DNA of 64,000 bases from Roseovarius sp. M141 (lineage in GTDB: Bacteria; Pseudomonadota; Alphaproteobacteria; Rhodobacterales; Rhodobacteraceae), in NCBI RefSeq assembly GCF_024355225.1, contig NZ_VCNH01000008.1, positions 3,286,001 through 3,350,000 of the forward strand, read 5' to 3'. Below the pieces are notes generated by a model. That model did no database searches. It saw only the letters and a list, made by a program, of their open reading frames with translations, and was not told where the DNA came from. Shown here piece by piece: positions 57,594 to 64,000 of this stretch. How positions within the stretch are numbered: position 1 is the stretch's first letter; the number at the start of each line of letters is the position of its first letter. Made by a program: the position numbers and the translations under genes.

Positions 57594-58418
57594 TCAGACC
57601 TCTGCCAGAAATCGCAGCACTTCGGCGCTCAGCTGACCCGGATGCGTCGCGACCGACATATGCCCTGCTCCATCGATCACACCGCGCCGGGCGCGTGGAA
57701 ACCGGGCGGCCAGCGCCGCATTGATCGCGGGGATAATCTGCGGTGCCTCACTGCCTTCCAGCAGCAGCACAGGGATGTCGACCGCCTCCAGCACGCCCGG
57801 CTCCAACAGCCCTGCCACGTCGTCGTATAACGCGGGCCCCACCGCCGCGATCAGCGGCATCTGCTGCGCGATGCGCGCTTGCGCCTCGGCGCTGAAGCTG
57901 TCCCACGGACGCCCGCCGCCCCACTGGCCAATGAAATTGCGCGCCGCCTTGGCCAAATCGCCCGCCGCCATCGCCGCCACGAATGCCCGCTGCTCGGCCA
58001 GATGTTCTTCGCAGGCATCCGGCTGCGTGCGCAGCCCTGCGGCGAAAAAAACCGGCTCGATCATCACCAGTGAGCGGACAAGGTCGGGCCGCTCCACCGC
58101 CAGCCGCAACGCGACCACCCCGCCAAAGCTGTGTCCGATCACGTTGACCGGGCCGCAATCTTGGGCCAAATCGGCAGCGAAATCGGCGGCCATTCCGGCG
58201 CAAACCGTACTCATTTCGCCGCGTGCATCCCAATCGGCGCTGCGCCCATGACCCGGCATATCAAAGGCCGTCATGCTCAGCGCACCCGACAGCGATGGCG
58301 CCATACCGCGCCAGACGCCCGAATCGGCAAGACTGCAATGGATCAGCAGCGCGGGGCGCGGTCCCTGTCCAAAAACCGTCCACCAGGTTGGAAAGCCGCC
58401 CCTTTCAGTGCGCGGCAT
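57594..58418 (-). CDS. Alpha/beta hydrolase
   Basis: 274 residues from the ATG at 58418. The nucleophile Ser lies in [13 protein letters not shown], the acid/His regions are seen in [13 protein letters not shown] and [12 protein letters not shown]. It resembles small esterase/dehalogenase-like hydrolases of unknown substrate. The start is one base after the stop codon of the isomerase-like remnant on the same strand, so translation may be coupled. A longer open frame runs upstream through prs in antisense and is not used. Confidence 0.88.
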   Translation of the reverse strand: MPRTERGGFPTWWTVFGQGPRPALLIHCSLADSGVWRGMAPSLSGALSMTAFDMPGHGRSADWDARGEMSTVCAGMAADFAADLAQDCGPVNVIGHSFGGVVALRLAVERPDLVRSLVMIEPVFFAAGLRTQPDACEEHLAEQRAFVAAMAAGDLAKAARNFIGQWGGGRPWDSFSAEAQARIAQQMPLIAAVGPALYDDVAGLLEPGVLEAVDIPVLLLEGSEAPQIIPAINAALAARFPRARRGVIDGAGHMSVATHPGQLSAEVLRFLAEV

Positions 58419-58419
58419 G

Positions 58420-58665
58420 TCAGGCGAGGCCCGCCCGATGACGGTCCGGATAGGCAAGCCGGTCCCGCCCCCGGACTGGCGCGCCATCACCGGCCAGATA
58501 GCCGGGCATGCCTCTGACGCCGCGCTGCGCTGCCGCTCGGCTATCGGCGCCATAGGTTTCGACCCCATGCAACAAACCGCGATCGGCAGGGCCGCGATCG
58601 AACCCGACGCCGTCCCGACAGGCGCAGGACGACAGCACCGAGAAAAAATAATCAACCTGAGCCAT
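58420..58665 (-). pseudogene. Remnant of a 2-hydroxychromene-2-carboxylate isomerase-like gene
   Basis: An 81-codon frame. Its first 12 residues ([12 protein letters not shown]) match the start of DsbA-superfamily 2-hydroxychromene-2-carboxylate isomerases, and its last 60 or so ([12 protein letters not shown] ... [20 protein letters not shown] ... [11 protein letters not shown]) match the C-terminal end of the same family, normally about 200 residues long. The middle, about 110-120 residues including the substrate/glutathione region, is missing, and the conserved residues at the remaining ends have changed. The frame stays open, so the deletion was probably in frame. It overlaps nothing and abuts the alpha/beta hydrolase gene. 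It may be co-transcribed but should be inactive. Confidence 0.5.
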
Positions 58666-58773
58666 GTTTTGCGTATCCTTCGGGTGCCTGCTGCTTTGCC
58701 CGACCCTACGCGCGTGCTAAGCGGTGTCAACGCAACGAATCCGCTCATGCGGCCACCCGAGGGACCCAAAGCC

Positions 58774-59790
58774 ATGTCATCCACATCTGAGCCGAAACTC
58801 ATCTCGGGCAACGCCAACATGTCGCTGGCCACTGCCATCGCGCGGCGCATGTCGATGCACCGGGGCGTCAATCTGGGCCTCGTCGATGCGCGGGTCGAGC
58901 GGTTCAACGATGGCGAGATATTCGTCGAAGTGTTCGAGAACGTGCGCGGCGAGGATATGTTTGTCATCCAGCCCACGTCGAACCCGGCTAACGACAACCT
59001 GATGGAGCTGCTGATCATGTCGGACGCGCTGCGCCGGTCCTCGGCCGCGCGCATCACCGCAGTCATCCCCTATTTCGGTTACGCACGGCAGGATCGCCGC
59101 TCCAAGGCGCGCACGCCCATTTCGGCCAAGCTGGTGGCCAACATGCTGGTCGAGGCGGGCATCGAGCGGGTTCTGACGATGGACCTGCACGCGGCGCAGA
59201 TCCAGGGGTTCTTCGACATTCCGGTCGACAACCTCTACGCATCGCCGGTCTTTGCGCTGGACATCATGAAGCAGTTCAAGGGCAGCCTGGACGACGTGAT
59301 GATCGTATCCCCCGACGTCGGCGGCGTGGCGCGCGCACGCGAACTGGCCAAGCGGATCAACGCCCCGCTCGCCATCGTCGACAAGCGGCGCGAAAAGGCC
59401 GGTGAAGTGGCTGAAATGACCATCATCGGTGACGTGACCGGCAAGAAATGCATCATCGTCGACGACATGTGCGACACCGCCGGCACGCTGTGCAAGGCGG
59501 CCGAGGTACTGGTAGAAAATGGCGCGTCCGAGGTGCATGCCTACACCACCCATGGCGTCATGTCCGGCCCGGCGGTCGAGCGTGTGACCAATTCCGTGCT
59601 GAAATCCATGGTCATCACCGACACCATCGCCCCGACCGAGGCAGTGAAGGCCACGCCGAACATCCGCATCATCCCGACCGCGCCGGTATTCGCGCAGGCG
59701 ATCCTGAACATCTGGAACGGCACCAGCGTGTCCTCGCTGTTCGATACGCCGACGCTCGAGCCGGTCTACGAGGGCCAGTTCGGCAACTAG
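58774..59790 (+). CDS. prs: Ribose-phosphate pyrophosphokinase
   Basis: 338 residues from the ATG at 58774, with GAGGGA upstream; an ATG at 58747 is also possible. It makes PRPP from ribose-5-phosphate and ATP, feeding apt and other phosphoribosyltransferases. Features are the [11 protein letters not shown] motif, the Pro-Tyr-Phe catalytic loop YFGYARQDR and the PRPP site [12 protein letters not shown]. Longer than the E. coli enzyme at both ends. It is divergent from the isomerase-like remnant. Confidence 0.98.
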   Translation: MSSTSEPKLISGNANMSLATAIARRMSMHRGVNLGLVDARVERFNDGEIFVEVFENVRGEDMFVIQPTSNPANDNLMELLIMSDALRRSSAARITAVIPYFGYARQDRRSKARTPISAKLVANMLVEAGIERVLTMDLHAAQIQGFFDIPVDNLYASPVFALDIMKQFKGSLDDVMIVSPDVGGVARARELAKRINAPLAIVDKRREKAGEVAEMTIIGDVTGKKCIIVDDMCDTAGTLCKAAEVLVENGASEVHAYTTHGVMSGPAVERVTNSVLKSMVITDTIAPTEAVKATPNIRIIPTAPVFAQAILNIWNGTSVSSLFDTPTLEPVYEGQFGN

Positions 59791-59851
59791 GCCAATTTGG
59801 TAGCAGCATTAACCCGTCGGGGGCCGTGTAACGGTGCCCGGAGGGCGGGGG

Positions 59852-60202
59852 TCAGTACAGATCCCAACCATCGGCATGATAAACCTCGCCGATCGCCATC
59901 CAGCGGGCGCGCGCACGGGCAATGCGGGTATCGGCCCAGGTACGGAAGACCACTTCGAATCCGGTTTCGGTGATACGCTCGGCGCTCACCTCGACGCGCG
60001 CATTGGTGCGGTTGTCGATATCCCACATCGATAGGGCGCAATGCACGACAGGCGGCGCGCGATACCGCTCGGCAAAGCGGACCGGGTGTCGGCGCGTACG
60101 CTCCCCCTCACCGGTCCACATGGTGCCGCCGCTTTCATGCTCCGAAAACAGGACCGCTTCGCCCTGATCGATCCCGATTAGCCCGGTGTCCAGTTTTTTC
60201 AT
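59852..60202 (-). CDS. H-type lectin domain protein
   Basis: 116 residues from the ATG at 60202; a TTG three codons upstream is possible. The domain (PF09458) shows DTGLIGIDQGEAVLFSEHE, RFAERYRAPPVVHCALSMWD and FRTWADTRIARARARWMAIG. H-type lectins in invertebrates bind GalNAc; bacterial versions have no established function. No signal peptide. A stand-alone gene between prs (convergent) and the atp operon. Confidence 0.87.
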   Translation of the reverse strand: MKKLDTGLIGIDQGEAVLFSEHESGGTMWTGEGERTRRHPVRFAERYRAPPVVHCALSMWDIDNRTNARVEVSAERITETGFEVVFRTWADTRIARARARWMAIGEVYHADGWDLY

Positions 60203-60272
60203 GTCGCTCAATCATTACCGCAAAACCAGCATAATCCACATCTTCGCAAATATGTGAAGCCACCAAAGAATA

Positions 60273-60293
60273 GGGCCTGCAAAATGCAGGCCC
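60273..60293 (-). terminator. Terminator of the atp operon
   Basis: GGGCCTGCA (60273-60281) pairs perfectly with TGCAGGCCC (60285-60293); on the minus strand TATTCTTT follows. It lies about 30 bases after the atpC stop. Confidence 0.75.
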
Positions 60294-60322
60294 CTGTCCG
60301 GGTCTTCGATCTGCGGCGCAGA

Positions 60323-60748
60323 TCAGTAGCCGCTGAGGCCGATATGATCACCCATCGCAACCATGTCGGCCAGCAGCTTGGCCGCATCATCGACCGGGCC
60401 GGGCTCGTTCTTGAATGTTTCCTGCGCGCGCGCCAGACGCTCGGTCGCGTCCGCGACCAGCTTCTTGAAGTGTTCTTGCGTCAGGTCCGTGCGATGGATC
60501 GCCTGCTCGGCCAGCACCGAAACGCCGTCGGCGTTGATCTCGGCAAAGCCGCCGGTGACGGCGTATTCATCTTCGCCCTTGTCCGAAGTGACGCGCACGA
60601 TGCCCGGGCGCAGCGTGGTGATGAGCGGCGTATGGCCGGCCATCGCCGTCAGATCGCCCTCGGCGCCCGGAATCTGCACTTCGCGCGCCTGAACGGATGT
60701 CAGAAGGCGCTCGGGCGATACCAGATCGAATTGCACTGTGTCAGCCAT
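60323..60748 (-). CDS. atpC: ATP synthase epsilon subunit
   Basis: 141 residues. It is the F1 central-stalk regulator that inhibits ATP hydrolysis. The N-terminal beta domain includes [20 protein letters not shown], and the helical C-terminal part ends in GDHIGLSGY. It is the last gene of atp(H)AGDC and lies 57 bases after atpD. Confidence 0.97.
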   Translation of the reverse strand: MADTVQFDLVSPERLLTSVQAREVQIPGAEGDLTAMAGHTPLITTLRPGIVRVTSDKGEDEYAVTGGFAEINADGVSVLAEQAIHRTDLTQEHFKKLVADATERLARAQETFKNEPGPVDDAAKLLADMVAMGDHIGLSGY

Positions 60749-60805
60749 TGGTGGCCTCCTTCATTAGGCGGGGTGCCGGACCACAGGCGCGGTCCGGCAG
60801 ATGCA

Positions 60806-63132
<2,327 letters not shown>

Positions 63133-63534
63133 CTAGTTCTCCAACATTTGGCGGCAGTCTTCGAACTTGCCAGCCCACTCCGGATCGATTGTCCCGAACG
63201 GTGCTTTCCCGGTCCCGCCATAGCCATCGAAGTTTTCTGCGTAGATCCGGCCAAAGAAGCCGGCAACACAAGGGTATCCAGCCTCCAGAAGGTAACCGTC
63301 GTAGGCTTCAAGCTCGAAAATGCGACTTGTCATTTCCGTGCATGGTCCCTCCGGGGCAAACCCGACCTCGCGAAATTCCGCAGTATCCATACACGCCGCC
63401 ATCTCATCGTAAAGAGCCACAGATTTCACAGCGGCTGCCTTGATAATCTCTTCACGACTCGACTGCGCATGTGCAAACCCGGCGTCCAGAAGGAACGCCG
63501 CAGCCCCTGCACCTATGGAAGCGCATCGCAGCAT
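63133..63534 (-). CDS. Unrecognised small secreted protein inside the atp operon
   Basis: 133 residues with a signal peptide (MLRCASIGAGAAAFLLDAGF, cleaved near AHA at residue 23). The mature part has four cysteines, Cys48, Cys65, Cys89 and Cys127, enough for two disulfides in the periplasm. I do not recognise a family. It sits between atpA and atpG: the atpA stop is TGATATG-overlapping with only one base between stop and start, and its own stop directly touches the atpG start. GC is about 55% against about 63-65% for atpG by hand count of several rows. This suggests insertion of a foreign or fast-evolving gene into an operon that is otherwise conserved. Confidence 0.8.
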   Translation of the reverse strand: MLRCASIGAGAAAFLLDAGFAHAQSSREEIIKAAAVKSVALYDEMAACMDTAEFREVGFAPEGPCTEMTSRIFELEAYDGYLLEAGYPCVAGFFGRIYAENFDGYGGTGKAPFGTIDPEWAGKFEDCRQMLEN

Positions 63535-63535
63535 A

Positions 63536-64000
63536 TCAGGCGAAGTCCTGCGCGAATTCGTCCAGTGCGGCCTTGATCTTGTTCTCGGCTTCCCCTTTGA
63601 TTTTCGGGTCTTCCTTGGTGATCATGTCCAGCAGGTCCGCGTGCTTGCCACGCAGATGCTTGAGCAGGCCAGCCTCGAAACGGCCGACATCCTTGACCGC
63701 GATCTTGTCCAGGTACCCTTTGGTGCCGGCGTAGATGACGCAGACGATTTCGGCGTTGGTCAACGGCGAATACTGCGGCTGCTTCATCAGCTCGGTCAGG
63801 CGCGCACCACGGTTCAGCAGCTGCTGGGTGGCGGCATCCAGATCGGAACCGAACTGCGCAAACGCCGCCATTTCGCGGTACTGCGCCAGTTCCAGCTTGA
63901 CCGGGCCGGCGACGGATTTCATCGCATTGGTCTGGGCCGAGGAGCCCACACGCGAGACCGACAGACCGGTGTTCACGGCGGGGCGGATGCCCTGATAGAA
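63536..64000 (-). CDS. atpA: ATP synthase alpha subunit (5' part beyond window edge)
   Basis: About 155 C-terminal residues are visible; the gene runs off the right edge. The stretch [20 protein letters not shown] and [20 protein letters not shown] are diagnostic of the F1 alpha subunit C-terminal domain. It should be the first or second gene of the atp operon. Complete at its 3' end. Confidence 0.97.
   Translation of the reverse strand, partial: FYQGIRPAVNTGLSVSRVGSSAQTNAMKSVAGPVKLELAQYREMAAFAQFGSDLDAATQQLLNRGARLTELMKQPQYSPLTNAEIVCVIYAGTKGYLDKIAVKDVGRFEAGLLKHLRGKHADLLDMITKEDPKIKGEAENKIKAALDEFAQDFA

Noticed and set aside
57594..59066. 490-residue version of the alpha/beta hydrolase
   Set aside because: The extra residues are antisense to prs and the isomerase-like remnant; the hydrolase domain begins at 58418.

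Overview
The window is a dense, GC-rich (about 62-65%) chromosomal segment of an alphaproteobacterium, most likely a member of the Rhodobacteraceae (Roseobacter group). The evidence is gene content and order: an NDUFA12-type complex I accessory gene, the run rsfS-rlmH-gpmI-envC-ctpA-rppH, DUF1178-ACT-lysC-ptsP, clpX/clpP, a short bacterial SRP RNA, groESL under a CIRCE element, and an atp operon without F0 genes. No insertion sequence, prophage, CRISPR array, rRNA or tRNA was found. Almost everything is housekeeping or transport.

Layout. 1-3.5 kb: mlaD (cut by the window edge), an NDUFA12-family gene, a low-GC DUF1801 gene, clpX and clpP. 3.6-5.3 kb: an iron-type ABC permease with no partner genes nearby. 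5.6-11.2 kb: a complete five-gene peptide/nickel-type ABC importer. 11.4-14.0 kb: the molybdate importer modABC on the other strand, separated from the peptide importer by an AT-rich gap that carries a perfect DnaA box. 14.1-19.2 kb: Nudix, DUF1178, ACT-domain protein, aspartate kinase and the nitrogen-PTS enzyme I. 19.2-22.4 kb: EcsC, a GNAT acetyltransferase and a SulP transporter. 22.6-24.2 kb: mtnP and apt, which together recycle methylthioadenosine to AMP. 24.3-27.6 kb: a methyltransferase, the SRP RNA, a cysteine phosphatase, a zinc metallopeptidase and a DUF202 protein. 27.6-30.5 kb: dnaX-ybaB-recR. 30.6-37.3 kb: a DUF4139 (MuiA-like) protein, asd, an MFS transporter, a histone-deacetylase-family hydrolase and an MscS channel. 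37.5-43.2 kb: ribosome silencing factor, rRNA methyltransferase, phosphoglycerate mutase, EnvC-like protein, CtpA protease and RppH. 43.6-48.4 kb: a lytic transglycosylase, an isolated phnM with a secreted lipase-like protein, a Nudix, a Gre factor and a GNAT protein. 48.6-50.7 kb: groEL/groES. 50.8-57.6 kb: DUF2161, family II pyrophosphatase, CDF metal exporter, HAD phosphatase, MaoC hydratase, ribF, YcgN-like protein and threonine aldolase. 57.6-60.2 kb: an alpha/beta hydrolase next to the remnant of a 2-hydroxychromene-2-carboxylate isomerase-like gene, then prs and an H-type lectin gene. 60.3-64 kb: atpC, atpD, atpG, an unrecognised secreted-protein gene, and the 3' end of atpA.

The most unusual items are the small lower-GC, signal-peptide-bearing gene lodged between atpA and atpG with almost no spacing on either side; the internally deleted isomerase-like remnant beside prs; a strong Shine-Dalgarno placed before an in-frame CTG codon upstream of the usual rsfS start; a dispersed AAATACTC-cored intergenic motif family; and a structured, apparently gene-free 400-base convergent region after rppH. 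I saw no convincing multi-gene novel system; the atpA-atpG insertion is the best candidate for undescribed biology.
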